This document shows, piece after piece, positions 32,863 to 42,854 of a DNA stretch of 64,000 nucleotides. The DNA is taken from positions 1,240,001 to 1,304,000 of the forward strand of contig NZ_LT629710.1 of assembly GCF_900104535.1 (NCBI RefSeq). Direction: 5' to 3'. How positions within the stretch are numbered: position 1 is the first letter of the stretch; each line of letters opens with the position of its first letter. The notes under the pieces are model-generated. The model ran no database searches, was not told the DNA's origin, and saw only the letters and a program-made list of their open reading frames with translations. Position numbers and translations under genes: made by a program. The DNA is from Nakamurella panacisegetis (GTDB lineage: Bacteria > Actinomycetota > Actinomycetes > Mycobacteriales > Nakamurellaceae).

Positions 32863-34386
32863 ATGGTGACTGCGCAGGTTCCACTGGAACCACTGCTTGT
32901 GCTCGAACGGGCCACGAAGAGTTTCGGCCCGGTGCGAGCGTTGGAAAACGGCTCGGTGACCCTCTACCCGGGCGAAGCCCACGCATTGCTCGGTGAGAAC
33001 GGCGCCGGCAAATCGACTCTGGTGAAGATCCTGGCCGGCGTGCATCGCCAGGACAGCGGTGAGTTGACCGTCGACGGACAACTGGTCGACTTCAGCGGCC
33101 CGGCCGCCAGCAAGGCGGCCGGCGTGTCGATCATCTACCAGGAGCCGACCCTCTTCCCCGACCTCACCGTGGCCGAGAACATCTTCATGGGACGTCAGCC
33201 GCTCCGCGGCGGACGTCGCATCGACCGCGGCGCCATGAACCGCGCCGCCACTGCCGTGTTCGGCCGGCTCGGCGTCGATCTCGACCCGGACCGCCTGGCT
33301 CGCGGCCTCTCCGTCGCCGACCAGCAGATCGTGGAGATCGCCAAGGCCCTCTCCCTGGACGCCAAGGTGCTGGTGATGGACGAGCCGACGGCCGCGCTGA
33401 CCCAGGTCGAGGTCGACCGGCTGTTCGAGGTGATGAAGACACTGCGCGCCCAGGGTGCTGCCGTCATGTTCATCTCGCATCGGCTCGAAGAGGTCTTCGC
33501 CTCCTGCCAGCGCGTCACCATCATGCGGGACGGCAACTTCGTCACCACAGCCCCGATCGAAGACCTGACCATCGACGACATCATCCGGTCGATGGTCGGA
33601 CGCAACCTGGAATCCCTCTTTCCCAAGACGGTCACCGAGCCCGGCGAGACGGTGCTCGAGGTGGAGAACCTCAGCAGCGCCGGCGTTTTCACCGACATCT
33701 CGTTCCAGGTGCGTCGGGGTGAGATCGTCGCCCTGGCCGGGCTGGTCGGCGCCGGGCGCAGCGAGGTGGCCCGGGCCGTCTTCGGCATCGACCCGTACGA
33801 CTCCGGGACGGTGAAGCTCAACGGCAAGGTCCTGCACGGTGGCTCGCCTCGCGCGGCCATGACGGCCGGCATCGCGCTGGTGCCCGAGGACCGGCGCCAG
33901 CAGGGACTCGTGATGGACATGGCCATCGACCAGAACATGGCCCTGGCTTCGCTGTCCAGCCTGAGCCGGGGCGGCCTGATCTCCCGATCCAGCGAGCGTG
34001 GGTTGGCCCTGAACTGGGCTGGACAGCTGCAGCTCAAGTTCGGTCGGATGAAGAATCCCGTCTCCACCCTGTCCGGCGGCAACCAGCAGAAGGTCGTGCT
34101 GGGCAAGTGGTTGGCCCGCCGTCCCTCCCTGCTCATCATCGACGAACCGACCCGGGGCATCGACGTCGGCACCAAGGCCGAGGTGCACCGCATCCTCGAT
34201 CGTCTGGTGTCCGAGGGCATGGCGATCCTGATGATCTCCTCCGAACTGCCGGAGGTGCTCGGCATGGCCGACCGCGTCCTGGTGATCCGCGAGGGACGAT
34301 TGACCGCGAGCCTGACCCGCGACGAGGCGAACGAGGACTCCGTGATGCGCGCCGCCACCCTGCAGAGCACCGAGGACGCCGCATGA
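32863..34386 (+). CDS. Rhamnose-type sugar ABC transporter, ATP-binding protein
   Basis: The 507-residue protein has two ATPase domains. The first has Walker [10 protein letters not shown] at about residues 44-52, signature LSVADQQ and Walker [12 protein letters not shown]. The second has a degenerate Walker [10 protein letters not shown], signature [16 protein letters not shown] and [12 protein letters not shown]. This is the MglA/RbsA/RhaT arrangement. It energises import by the two permeases that follow. GGAG precedes the ATG, and its stop overlaps the next ATG (ATGA). Confidence 0.93.
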   Translation: MVTAQVPLEPLLVLERATKSFGPVRALENGSVTLYPGEAHALLGENGAGKSTLVKILAGVHRQDSGELTVDGQLVDFSGPAASKAAGVSIIYQEPTLFPDLTVAENIFMGRQPLRGGRRIDRGAMNRAATAVFGRLGVDLDPDRLARGLSVADQQIVEIAKALSLDAKVLVMDEPTAALTQVEVDRLFEVMKTLRAQGAAVMFISHRLEEVFASCQRVTIMRDGNFVTTAPIEDLTIDDIIRSMVGRNLESLFPKTVTEPGETVLEVENLSSAGVFTDISFQVRRGEIVALAGLVGAGRSEVARAVFGIDPYDSGTVKLNGKVLHGGSPRAAMTAGIALVPEDRRQQGLVMDMAIDQNMALASLSSLSRGGLISRSSERGLALNWAGQLQLKFGRMKNPVSTLSGGNQQKVVLGKWLARRPSLLIIDEPTRGIDVGTKAEVHRILDRLVSEGMAILMISSELPEVLGMADRVLVIREGRLTASLTRDEANEDSVMRAATLQSTEDAA

Positions 34387-35417
34387 CGACATTGACCAAG
34401 CCCCCACCCCCACCCAGGACGGTCGGACGCGGCAGCAACCTGCTGCGCGCCCGTGAACTCGGCATCGGTCTCGCCCTGGTGCTGGTCTTCGGACTCACCA
34501 CGTTGTTCAACCACAACTTCGCCACCGCCAGCAGCGTGCAGCAATTGCTCACCGGCGCATCGATCTTCGCCCTGCTGGGCGTCGGCGAGACGATGGTGAT
34601 CATCACCGGTAACGTCGATCTGTCGATCGGCTCGGTGGTCGGGCTGTCGGCCTACGTCGTCGGCGATCAGTTCGTCAAACACCCGAACATGCCGATCCTG
34701 GTCGGTTTTCTGATCGGGATCGGCGTCGGTGCGCTGGTCGGGGCGATCAACGGCTTGATCACCACCGTCACCCGCGTGCCAAGTCTGGTCGTCACCCTGG
34801 CCGCGCTCTACATCGTCCGCGGCATCGACGCCCTGATCGTGAACGGCAAGCGGATCGATCCGGGCAGCGTGCCGAACGCCTTCCAGGTCGTCGGCTACAA
34901 GAACATCCTCGGCATTCCCTGGCTGTTCATCATCGTGGCCGTCATCGTGGCGATCGCCGGTTACGCGATGCGCTCGTTCCGCGCCAACCGCGAGCTCTAC
35001 GCCATCGGGTCGAACCCGGATGCGGCCGAGCTCGCCGGTATCCCGGCCGGGCGCAGGGTTTTCACCGCTTTCCTGGTCAGCGGAACTCTGGCCGGGCTCG
35101 GCGGCGCGCTGTTCCTGGCCGAATACGCCACCGTCGATTCCACCGGTGGGACCGGTTACGAGTTCCTGGTCGTCGCCGCGGTCGTCGTCGGTGGGGTCGC
35201 CATCTTCGGCGGCAGCGGCACCATCCTCGGCGCCGCCCTCGGCGCACTGCTCCTCAACACCATCAACCAGGCCCTGGTCGCTCTCAAGGTGCCGTCGTTC
35301 TGGAACCAGGCCGTGGCCGGGGCGCTCCTGCTGACCGCGATTGCGTTCGATCGCTGGCTCTCGCTCCGCGTCGCCCGCAGCCTCAAGTCCGCAGAAGGGG
35401 CCCATCGAGATGTCTGA
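34383..35417 (+). CDS. Sugar ABC transporter permease 1
   Basis: The 344-residue membrane protein has about eight to ten hydrophobic segments and the family motifs [40 protein letters not shown] and [20 protein letters not shown]. The N-terminus is Pro-rich. It is coupled to the ATPase gene by a 4-bp overlap and to the second permease by an 8-bp overlap. Together the two permeases form the membrane channel. Confidence 0.92.
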   Translation: MTTLTKPPPPPRTVGRGSNLLRARELGIGLALVLVFGLTTLFNHNFATASSVQQLLTGASIFALLGVGETMVIITGNVDLSIGSVVGLSAYVVGDQFVKHPNMPILVGFLIGIGVGALVGAINGLITTVTRVPSLVVTLAALYIVRGIDALIVNGKRIDPGSVPNAFQVVGYKNILGIPWLFIIVAVIVAIAGYAMRSFRANRELYAIGSNPDAAELAGIPAGRRVFTAFLVSGTLAGLGGALFLAEYATVDSTGGTGYEFLVVAAVVVGGVAIFGGSGTILGAALGALLLNTINQALVALKVPSFWNQAVAGALLLTAIAFDRWLSLRVARSLKSAEGAHRDV

Positions 35418-36450
35418 GGTCCAAACCAAACCCGAGCTCGGGATGAACCCGACCGGCTCGAGCGCGGCCGCCCAGCGCCCCTCACTGCGGGGCCTGGTGC
35501 GGTGGGAGGCCGGCCTGGTGGTCGTGCTGATCGCAGCGCTGTGGTTCGGCTTCGCGCAGCCGAACTTCGCCACCGGCACCACCGTGTTCTTCATGGGCTA
35601 CAACATGGGCGAGATCGCCATCATGGCGCTGCCGCTGATGTTCATCGTCATGGTCGGTGAGATCGACCTCTCGGTGGCCTCGATGCTGGGCCTGTCGGGC
35701 ACCGTCATGGGATTGCTCTTCCACGACGGCTGGAACATCTATCTGGCCATGGTCGCCGCGCTGGTGGTGGGCGCCGTCGGGGGCGCCCTCAACGGCTTCC
35801 TCATCGCCCGGCTCGGACTTCCGTCCATCGCCGTCACCATCGGAACGCTGGGCCTGTTCAGGGGTCTGGCCGAACCGTTGCTGGGCGCCGACTCGGTGAC
35901 CGGATTTCCGGCCTCCCTGACGAAGATCGGCGCCGCCGGTGTCTTCGGCACGCATTTCAGCTTCTCCACGCTGCTCTTCGTCGTCCTGGCCATCATTTTC
36001 GGGATCGTCCTGCACGCAACGCCTTTCGGCCGCTCCCTGTTCGCCATCGGTCTCCAGTCCGAAGCGGCACGCTTCTCCGGAATTCGGGTGGAGAAGATCA
36101 AGTTCTGGCTGTATGTTCTGTCCGGCGTGCTGTGCGCGATGGCCGGAATCCTCTTCTCCCTGAAGAACGCATCGGCCCGGTACGACCAGGGCACCGGCCT
36201 GGAGCTCAACGTGGTCGCCGTCGTGCTGTTCGGCGGCGTGTCGATCTTCGGTGGCCGCGGCACCGTCTTCGGGGTGGTGCTCTCGGTGCTGATCTTCGGA
36301 GTGCTGCAGTCGGCGATGACCATCATCAACATCGACCCGCAGATCCAGAACATCATCACCGGAGCCCTGCTGCTGCTCTCCGTCATCCTTCCCAACGGCG
36401 GCGAGGCATTGCGCCGAATCCGCGCCCGCACCAGGCGGGTTGCCCGCTAG
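35410..36450 (+). CDS. Sugar ABC transporter permease 2
   Basis: The 346-residue membrane protein has MGEIAIMALPLMFIVMVGEI, GLPSIAVTIGTLGLFRGLAE and VVAVVLFGGVSIFGGRGTVF, the RbsC/RhaQ-type permease pattern. Two different permeases, rather than one homodimeric type, are characteristic of the rhamnose (RhaPQ) and autoinducer-2 type transporters. The ATG at 35410 overlaps the preceding stop. Confidence 0.92.
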   Translation: MSEVQTKPELGMNPTGSSAAAQRPSLRGLVRWEAGLVVVLIAALWFGFAQPNFATGTTVFFMGYNMGEIAIMALPLMFIVMVGEIDLSVASMLGLSGTVMGLLFHDGWNIYLAMVAALVVGAVGGALNGFLIARLGLPSIAVTIGTLGLFRGLAEPLLGADSVTGFPASLTKIGAAGVFGTHFSFSTLLFVVLAIIFGIVLHATPFGRSLFAIGLQSEAARFSGIRVEKIKFWLYVLSGVLCAMAGILFSLKNASARYDQGTGLELNVVAVVLFGGVSIFGGRGTVFGVVLSVLIFGVLQSAMTIINIDPQIQNIITGALLLLSVILPNGGEALRRIRARTRRVAR

Positions 36451-36598
36451 CGGGCACCGGCCAGGACGAACCCGAAGTCCCACCACGCACGTCCCAGTTT
36501 CACTGCCCGCCCCTGCTTCACCGCATGCGCACTGCCGGCTCCACCGATCATCCGCACCGTTCCGGGCTTTTCCACCCCAATGAAGGGAACCCCCAGCA

Positions 36599-37786
36599 AT
36601 GACCTCGAGCACCAAGATGCGGCGCCTGCTCGGCGCCGCCACCGCCGTGGCCCTGGCCACCACGATGGCGGCGTGCAGCTCCTCCAGCACGAGCGCCTCC
36701 TCCAGCAGCAGCAGCGCCGCCGCCACCTCCCCGGCGGCGGCATCCACTCCCGCCGCGGCCGGATCCAGCTCCGCTCCCGCCGCCGGGTCGTCCTCGGCCC
36801 CCGCCGCGGGCAGCTCGTCGGCCGGATCCTCCAGCGCCGCCGCCGGCGGAGCGATCAAGAAGGGGCTGAAGATCTACTTCATCCCCAAGGACACCCAGAA
36901 CCCCTACGAGGTCATCGCCGACCAGGGCGGCACCGACGCCCTGAAGGAACTCGGCGGAACCGTCACCGTCGCCTCCGGGACGCAGGACACCGCGGCCGCC
37001 CAGATCCCGTCGATCCAGGCCGCCATCCAGGCCCACGCCGACGCGATCGTCATCGCGGCCAACGACCCGACCGCCGTCTGCCCGACCCTGGCCCAGGCCG
37101 TGGCCGCCGGCATCAAGGTCGTCTCGTTCGACTCGGACAACTCCTGCCCGGACCACTTGTTCATCAACCAGGCCAACACCGAGCAGATCGGTACCTCCGA
37201 GGTCGACCTGCTGGCCAAGGAGATCAACTCCACGGGTGAGATCGCGATCCTGTCGGCCGCCGCCACGGCGACCAACCAGAACGCCTGGATCGGCTACATG
37301 AAGAAGCAGCTGACCAAGTACCCGAACATGAAGCTGGTCGACACCGTCTATGGCGACGACGATCCGGCCAAGTCCCTCACCGCGCTGCAGGGTCTGCTCT
37401 CGGCCCACCCGAACCTCAAGGGCATCATCTCCCCGACCACCGTCGGCATCTCCACCGTCGCCCAGTACCTGTCCACCCACAAGGACGTCGCGGCCAAGAT
37501 CACCCTCACCGGTCTCGGCCTGCCGTCGCAGATGAAGCCGTACATCAAGGACGGCACCGTCAAGGCGTTCGAGCTGTGGAACCCCAGCGACCTGGGCTAC
37601 CTCGCCGGGTACGCGGCCGCGTCCCTGGCCTCCGGCATCACCACCACGGCCACCGGGGCGAAGTTCACCGCCGGAAAGCTCGGCGAGTACACCGTTCTCG
37701 CTCCGTCCGGTGACACCGGCCCGTCGGTCGTCCTCGGGCCGCCGACCGTCTTCGACTCCAGCAACATCGACAAGTTCAACTTCTGA
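36599..37786 (+). CDS. Rhamnose-type sugar-binding lipoprotein
   Basis: The 395-residue protein has a signal peptide ending in the lipobox TMAACS, then a ~60-residue Ser/Ala/Pro low-complexity linker. The periplasmic-binding fold (peripla_BP_4) starts at LKIYFIPKDTQNPYEVIADQ and has VSFDSDNSCPDHLFINQANT and GIISPTTVGISTVAQYLSTH. It captures the sugar for the transporter. The linker probably spans the cell wall. Spacing of 148 bp after the permease suggests its own translation signal only. Confidence 0.92.
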   Translation: MTSSTKMRRLLGAATAVALATTMAACSSSSTSASSSSSSAAATSPAAASTPAAAGSSSAPAAGSSSAPAAGSSSAGSSSAAAGGAIKKGLKIYFIPKDTQNPYEVIADQGGTDALKELGGTVTVASGTQDTAAAQIPSIQAAIQAHADAIVIAANDPTAVCPTLAQAVAAGIKVVSFDSDNSCPDHLFINQANTEQIGTSEVDLLAKEINSTGEIAILSAAATATNQNAWIGYMKKQLTKYPNMKLVDTVYGDDDPAKSLTALQGLLSAHPNLKGIISPTTVGISTVAQYLSTHKDVAAKITLTGLGLPSQMKPYIKDGTVKAFELWNPSDLGYLAGYAAASLASGITTTATGAKFTAGKLGEYTVLAPSGDTGPSVVLGPPTVFDSSNIDKFNF

Positions 37787-37824
37787 TCTTTCGTCCGACC
37801 CGGTACTGATTCGTTTCCGTTGGT

Positions 37825-37852
37825 GCCCGTCCGGTCATCCGGCCGGACGGGC
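37825..37852 (+). terminator. Strong hairpin after the binding-protein gene
   Basis: GCCCGTCCGG and CCGGACGGGC form a perfect 10-bp stem with an eight-base loop, 38 bp past the binding-protein stop and 100 bp before the isomerase. It may cause partial termination or stabilise the abundant binding-protein message. Confidence 0.55.
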
Positions 37853-37951
37853 CCCTTCGGTGACGCCGATCAGCCCGCCCTCTCTCGGCGCGCCCGGCCG
37901 CCCCCGACTCACCCCGTCATCATCGCTTCCCGAAAAGAAGGTGCACCAGCC

Positions 37952-39118
37952 ATGGTCGACCGCGACGCAGTCAAGAAGATCCTCGGTACGCAGAGCATCG
38001 AACTGCCCTCCTGGGCCTTCGGGAACTCCGGCACCCGATTCAAAGTGTTTGCCCAGCAGGGTGTTCCGCGTGATCCGTACGAGAAGATCGCCGACGCCGC
38101 CCGGGTCCACGCCCACACCGGCGCCGCCCACAAGGTCGCGTTGCACATTCCGTGGGACAACGTGGACAGCTTCACCGATCTCGGCAAGGCGGCGGCCGAC
38201 GCCGGCATCGAACTGGGCACCGTGAACGCCAACGTGTTCCAGGACGACGACTACATGCTCGGCAGCGTGACCAACCCGGACCCGCGGATCCGGGCCAAGG
38301 CGATCGACCACCTGCTGGCCTGCGTCGACGTGATGGACCAGACCGGGTCCCGCGACCTGAAGCTGTGGTTCTCCGACGGCACCAACTATCCGGGCCAGGA
38401 CAACATCCGGGCCCGGCAGGACCGGCTGTCCGAGGCACTGCACAAGGTGTACGACCGGCTCACCGGCGATCAGCGGATCGTGCTGGAGTACAAGCTGTTC
38501 GAGCCGGCCTTTTACACCATGGACGTGCCCGACTGGGGCACCTCGTTCGCGCACTGCCTGCAACTCGGGGAGCGCGCGAAGGTCTGTGTCGACACCGGGC
38601 ACCACGCCCCGGGGACCAACATCGAATTCATCGTCGCGTTCCTGATGCGCGCCGGGAAGCTCGGCGCGTTCGACTTCAATTCGCGTTTCTACGCCGACGA
38701 CGACCTGATCGTCGGCGCAGCCGATCCGTTCCAACTCTTCCGCATCCTGTTCGAGGTGGTCACCGCCGGCGGCCTGGACGCCGACTCGGAGATCGCCTTC
38801 ATGCTCGACCAGTGCCACAACATCGAACCGAAGATCCCGGGCCAGATCCGCTCGGTGATGAACGTCCAGGAGGCGACGGCCAAAGCGCTACTGGTCGACA
38901 CGGACGCACTCACGGTCGCTCAGAACGCCGGAGACGTGCTGGGCGCCAACGCTGTTCTGATGGACGCCTACAACACCGACGTCCGTGGGCTGTTGGGTGA
39001 CCTGCGCGAGGAGCAGGGCCTGGACCGGGACCCGATCGCCGCCTACCACCGCTCGGGCTACGCCGAGAAGATCGCCGCCGAACGGATCGGCGGCCACCAG
39101 GCCGGCTGGGGCGCGTGA
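37952..39118 (+). CDS. rhaI: L-rhamnose isomerase
   Basis: The 388-residue protein has WAFGNSGTRFKVFAQQGVPR, the metal-site stretches LWFSDGTNYPGQDNIRARQD, LEYKLFEPAFYTMDVPDWGT, CVDTGHHAPGTNIEFIVAFL and FDFNSRFYADDDLIVGAADP. This matches the TIM-barrel rhamnose isomerase of the RhaI type found in actinobacteria and rhizobia rather than E. coli RhaA. It converts L-rhamnose to L-rhamnulose. Start chosen at ATG 37952 because GAAAAGAAGG precedes it; a longer frame would overlap the hairpin. Confidence 0.9.
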   Translation: MVDRDAVKKILGTQSIELPSWAFGNSGTRFKVFAQQGVPRDPYEKIADAARVHAHTGAAHKVALHIPWDNVDSFTDLGKAAADAGIELGTVNANVFQDDDYMLGSVTNPDPRIRAKAIDHLLACVDVMDQTGSRDLKLWFSDGTNYPGQDNIRARQDRLSEALHKVYDRLTGDQRIVLEYKLFEPAFYTMDVPDWGTSFAHCLQLGERAKVCVDTGHHAPGTNIEFIVAFLMRAGKLGAFDFNSRFYADDDLIVGAADPFQLFRILFEVVTAGGLDADSEIAFMLDQCHNIEPKIPGQIRSVMNVQEATAKALLVDTDALTVAQNAGDVLGANAVLMDAYNTDVRGLLGDLREEQGLDRDPIAAYHRSGYAEKIAAERIGGHQAGWGA

Positions 39119-39122
39119 TCGG

Positions 39123-40541
39123 ATGACTGCTCACGTGGCCGGACATCGGACGAAGGTCGGAGTGGTCGCCGGCGGGCTGGGTACATATTGGCCGCAGTTT
39201 CCCGATCTGCTCCCGCAATTGCAGCAGTGCGCCCGCCGGGTGGTCGAGCGGCTGACCGCGCTGAACTGCGACGTCGTCGACGCCGGATTCATCTCCGACG
39301 CCCAGGAGGGCAGTCGGGCGGCCGAACAACTGCGGGTGGCCGACCTTGACCTGATCGTCATGTACATCCCCACCTACCTGACCTCGTCGATGATGCTGCC
39401 GATCGCCCAGCGCACCGGCGTCCCGGTGCTGGTGCTGAACCTGCAGCCGTCCGAGGCGATGGACCACCGGACGTTCGACACCGGCAAATGGCTGGCCTAC
39501 TGCGGATCCTGCTCGGTGCCGGAGATGTCGAACGCCTTCCTGCGGTGCGGCATCGACTTCCGCAGCGTCTCCGGATATCTGGAGGAGGAGCGGTCCTGGG
39601 CCAAGGTCGGCCAGTGGGTGAAGGCGGCCGGGGTCAAGGCCGGACTGCGGGGTGCCCGGCACGGCCTGATGGGTCACCTCTATCCGGGCATGCTGGACGT
39701 CTCGACCGACCTCACCCTGATCACCGCCCAGTTCGGCGGCCACATGGAGGTGGTCGAGTTCGACGACCTGCGGGTGCGCGTGGCCGCGGTGACCGACGCC
39801 GAGGTGGCCGCGCGGGTCGATCTGGCCAAGGAGACCTTCGACCTCGACGACACCGTCCAACTACCGGACCTGGAGTGGGGAGCCAAGGTCTCGGTCGGTC
39901 TCGACCGCTTGGTCGAGGATTTCCAGCTCGACTCGTTGGCCTACTACCACCGCGGCCTCGACGGTGAACAACACGAGCGGCTCGGCGCCGGGATGATCCT
40001 GGGCGCGTCCCTGCTGACCGGCCGTGGCATCCCCACCGTCGGTGAGTACGAACTGCGCACGTCGGTGGCCATGCTGATGATGGATCGGCTGGGCGGCGGC
40101 GGATCCTTCACCGAGTTGCAGGCGTTGAACTTCTTCGACGACGTCGTCGAGATGGGGCACGACGGCCCGGCCCACCTGGCCATCAGCGCGGCTCGGCCGC
40201 TGCTGCGCGGACTCGGCGTCTACCACGGCAAGCGCGGCTGGGGGGTGTCGGTCGAGTTCGACGTCAAGCACGGTCCGGTCACCACCTTCGGCATCGCCCA
40301 GCAGCGCGACGGCGCCTTCCGGCTGGTCGCATCGGAGGGACAGGTGGTGCCGGGGCCGCTCCTGCAGATCGGCAACACCACCTCCCGGGTCGACTTCGGC
40401 TGCCACCCCGGCGAGTGGGTCGACCGTTGGAGCGACACCGGGATCTCCCATCACTGGGCCCTGGGCGTGGGACACCGAGCGTCCGAGGTCAAGGCGGTGG
40501 CCGACCTGCTCGGCCTGGAATTCGTACAGGTTCAACCCTGA
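39123..40541 (+). CDS. L-fucose/L-arabinose isomerase-family protein
   Basis: The 472-residue protein has VVAGGLGTYWPQFPDLLPQL, LDLIVMYIPTYLTSSMMLPI, VPVLVLNLQPSEAMDH, GEYELRTSVAMLMMDRLGGG and VVEMGHDGPAHLAISAARPL. The Glu and His of the last two stretches are the metal ligands of the arabinose/fucose isomerase fold. It begins four bases after rhaI, so it belongs to the rhamnose operon although rhamnose needs only one isomerase. Its substrate could be L-fucose, L-arabinose or another sugar brought in by the same transporter. Confidence 0.85.
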   Translation: MTAHVAGHRTKVGVVAGGLGTYWPQFPDLLPQLQQCARRVVERLTALNCDVVDAGFISDAQEGSRAAEQLRVADLDLIVMYIPTYLTSSMMLPIAQRTGVPVLVLNLQPSEAMDHRTFDTGKWLAYCGSCSVPEMSNAFLRCGIDFRSVSGYLEEERSWAKVGQWVKAAGVKAGLRGARHGLMGHLYPGMLDVSTDLTLITAQFGGHMEVVEFDDLRVRVAAVTDAEVAARVDLAKETFDLDDTVQLPDLEWGAKVSVGLDRLVEDFQLDSLAYYHRGLDGEQHERLGAGMILGASLLTGRGIPTVGEYELRTSVAMLMMDRLGGGGSFTELQALNFFDDVVEMGHDGPAHLAISAARPLLRGLGVYHGKRGWGVSVEFDVKHGPVTTFGIAQQRDGAFRLVASEGQVVPGPLLQIGNTTSRVDFGCHPGEWVDRWSDTGISHHWALGVGHRASEVKAVADLLGLEFVQVQP

Positions 40542-40572
40542 CGTACCGGGAGAGTCGAATCTATGCACTTCG

Positions 40573-40603
40573 CGCCCGGACGGCACTTATCGCCGTCCGG
40601 GCG
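40573..40603 (+). terminator. Terminator of the rhamnose transport/isomerase operon
   Basis: CGCCCGGACGGC and GCCGTCCGGGCG form a perfect 12-bp stem around ACTTATC, 31 bp past the isomerase stop, followed by TTCC. Confidence 0.75.
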
Positions 40604-40734
40604 TTCCCCACGTGATGTGATGCACCCATCCAGCCCGGTCGCCGACCCGAATCACCGGCGACAGATCGGCCCGGAACGGCCGAAGGCACGGATGACCGTG
40701 GACCCCACGGCCGGCTTCACCAGGGAGTGCATCG

Positions 40735-42003
40735 ATGAGCAGTACCACCAGAGAACGCGTGGCCGTGATCGGCAGCGGCGTCGCCGGCCTGACCTCGGCC
40801 TACCTGCTGCAGCGCCGGTTCGACGTGTCGCTCTTCGAGGCCGACGACCGGCTCGGTGGCCACGCCCACACGCACGACGTCGCGACCTCCAGCGGGCGGA
40901 TCGCCGGGCTCGACACCGGATTCCTGGTCCACAACAGCCGGACCTACCCGAACCTGCTGCGCCTGTTCGCCGAACTCGATGTGGCCACACAGGAGTCGGA
41001 GATGTCGATGAGCGTCCGCTGCGACGGATGTGGCCTGGAGTACGCCGGGGCCCGCGGCGCCCGCGGCTTGTTCGCCCAGCCGAGGTCGCTGGTCAACCTG
41101 CGCTACCTGTCGATGTTGGTCCAGGTCAAGAGATTTCACGCGGAGGCGCATCGGGTGCTCGACGCACCGGACGATCTGCGCACCCTAGGGCAGTTCATCG
41201 ACGACGGCCGCTACAGTCGGTTTTTCGCCCACCACTTCCTGCTGCCGGTGGTCGCGTGCGTCTGGTCCTGCGGGTTCGACGGCGCGCGGAACTACCCGGC
41301 GCGCTACCTGTTCGCGTTCCTGGAGCACCACGGCATGCTGGCCGTCACCGGATCCCCCCAGTGGCGCACCGTGGTCGGCGGATCGCGGACCTACGTCGAC
41401 AAGGCGGTCAAGGAACTCTCGGCCGTCCACACCTCCACCCCGGTGCGGTCGGTGACCCGCCACGCCGACGGGGTGACGATTCGCGACGAGGGCGATGACG
41501 TGCACGAGGTCGATCGCGTGGTCGTCGCCACCCATCCCGACCAGGCCCTGGCCCTGCTGTCGGATGCCACGGCCGACGAGCGGCGCCTGTTGCGGGCCTT
41601 CGAGTACACCCGGTCCCGGACGCTGCTGCACACGGATTCGAGCGTGTTGCCGAAGTCCACCGCGGCCCGGGCGTCGTGGAACTACCAGATGGACAGTTGC
41701 GACTCCGACGACAGCCGGGTCAACGTCACGTACCACCTGAACACGCTGCAGCGCATCGACGACGAGGTGGACTATCTGGTCACCCTGAACAGCGAAGGTC
41801 AGGTCGACCCGGCCACGGTCATCGACTCGATGGACTATGCCCACCCGACCTACACCGTGACATCCGTTGCCGCCCAGCAGGAACTGTCCTTGCTGAACGA
41901 CGGCCGGACCGCGTTCGCCGGCGCCTGGCAGGGGTGGGGCTTCCACGAGGACGGCTGCGCGTCCGGGGTTCGGGCGGCGGAATCGCTGGGCGTCAGATGG
42001 TGA
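40735..42003 (+). CDS. NAD/FAD-dependent amine-oxidase-like flavoprotein
   Basis: The 422-residue protein begins with the dinucleotide-binding VAVIGSGVAGLTSAYLLQRR, then FEADDRLGGHAHTHDV and GLDTGFLVHNSRTYPNLLRL, and ends AFAGAWQGWGFHEDGCASGV. This matches the flavoproteins that sit with DUF1365 and cyclopropane-synthase genes (the Rv0449c type in mycobacteria), thought to act on fatty-acid chains of lipids. It overlaps the DUF1365 gene by seven bases. No fatty-acid cyclopropane synthase gene follows here. Confidence 0.82.
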   Translation: MSSTTRERVAVIGSGVAGLTSAYLLQRRFDVSLFEADDRLGGHAHTHDVATSSGRIAGLDTGFLVHNSRTYPNLLRLFAELDVATQESEMSMSVRCDGCGLEYAGARGARGLFAQPRSLVNLRYLSMLVQVKRFHAEAHRVLDAPDDLRTLGQFIDDGRYSRFFAHHFLLPVVACVWSCGFDGARNYPARYLFAFLEHHGMLAVTGSPQWRTVVGGSRTYVDKAVKELSAVHTSTPVRSVTRHADGVTIRDEGDDVHEVDRVVVATHPDQALALLSDATADERRLLRAFEYTRSRTLLHTDSSVLPKSTAARASWNYQMDSCDSDDSRVNVTYHLNTLQRIDDEVDYLVTLNSEGQVDPATVIDSMDYAHPTYTVTSVAAQQELSLLNDGRTAFAGAWQGWGFHEDGCASGVRAAESLGVRW

Positions 42004-42767
42004 GTCTGGACGAGCGACCGGTCCGGCCGGACCGACGCGCGGACCGGGCGAACGCGACGATCTACCGCAGTGTGATCCGGCACCAGCGCACGACCAGCGT
42101 CGCGCGGACCTTCCAGTACTCGTCGTACTACTGGCTGATCGACGTCGAGGCCCTGCCGTCTCTGCCGCCGCCGCTCCGGCCGTTCGCCCGGTTCCGGGCG
42201 TCGGACCATCTCGGCGATCCGGCCGGCACGCTGGCCGGGAACGCGCGGCAGCTGTTGTCCGACAACGGTATCGATGCCGATCAGATCCTGCTGCTGACCT
42301 CACCCCGGACGGCCGGTCACGTTTTCAATCCCCTCTCAGTGTTCTACTGCCTGCGCGGTGGTGAGCAGGTGGCCGCGATCGCCGAGGTGCACAACACCTA
42401 CGGGGGCCGCCACGTCTACCTGCTCCGCCCGGATGACGCCGGCCGGGACCAGGTCGAGAAGTGCTTCTACGTCTCGCCGTTCCTGCCCATGGGTGGCCGG
42501 TATCTGATGCGAACGCCCGTCCCGGGGGACCGGTTGAGCGTCTCGATCGCACTGCGGATCGGCCCGAAGACCCCGTTCGTGGCCACGCTCACCGGCGACG
42601 GGGTCCCGGCGACCACCGGCCACATCGTCGCGGCCCTGCTCCGGTGGCCGCTGGTGACCCTGCGGACCAGCGCCCTGATCCGCTGGCAGGGCATCCGCCT
42701 GTGGCTCCGCGGCATCCCCGTCCAGCCCCGTCCGGCCGACGCCACCGGCGGCGAGCAGGCCCGATAA
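41997..42767 (+). CDS. DUF1365 protein
   Basis: The 256-residue protein starts at ATG 41997 inside the end of the flavoprotein gene. It has ATIYRSVIRHQRTTSVARTF, LLLTSPRTAGHVFNPLSVFY, EVHNTYGGRHVYLL and EKCFYVSPFLPMGGRYLMRT, the signature stretches of DUF1365. The family is tied by gene context to modified membrane fatty acids, but its reaction is unknown. Confidence 0.88.
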   Translation: MVSLDERPVRPDRRADRANATIYRSVIRHQRTTSVARTFQYSSYYWLIDVEALPSLPPPLRPFARFRASDHLGDPAGTLAGNARQLLSDNGIDADQILLLTSPRTAGHVFNPLSVFYCLRGGEQVAAIAEVHNTYGGRHVYLLRPDDAGRDQVEKCFYVSPFLPMGGRYLMRTPVPGDRLSVSIALRIGPKTPFVATLTGDGVPATTGHIVAALLRWPLVTLRTSALIRWQGIRLWLRGIPVQPRPADATGGEQAR

Positions 42768-42854
42768 GCTGTCTCGGCCGCTCTGTCCTGGGCGTCGTCC
42801 GTGATCTGCGTCAACGCCGCACATGTTCGGCGCCGAACCGGGAACTGGTGCGCA

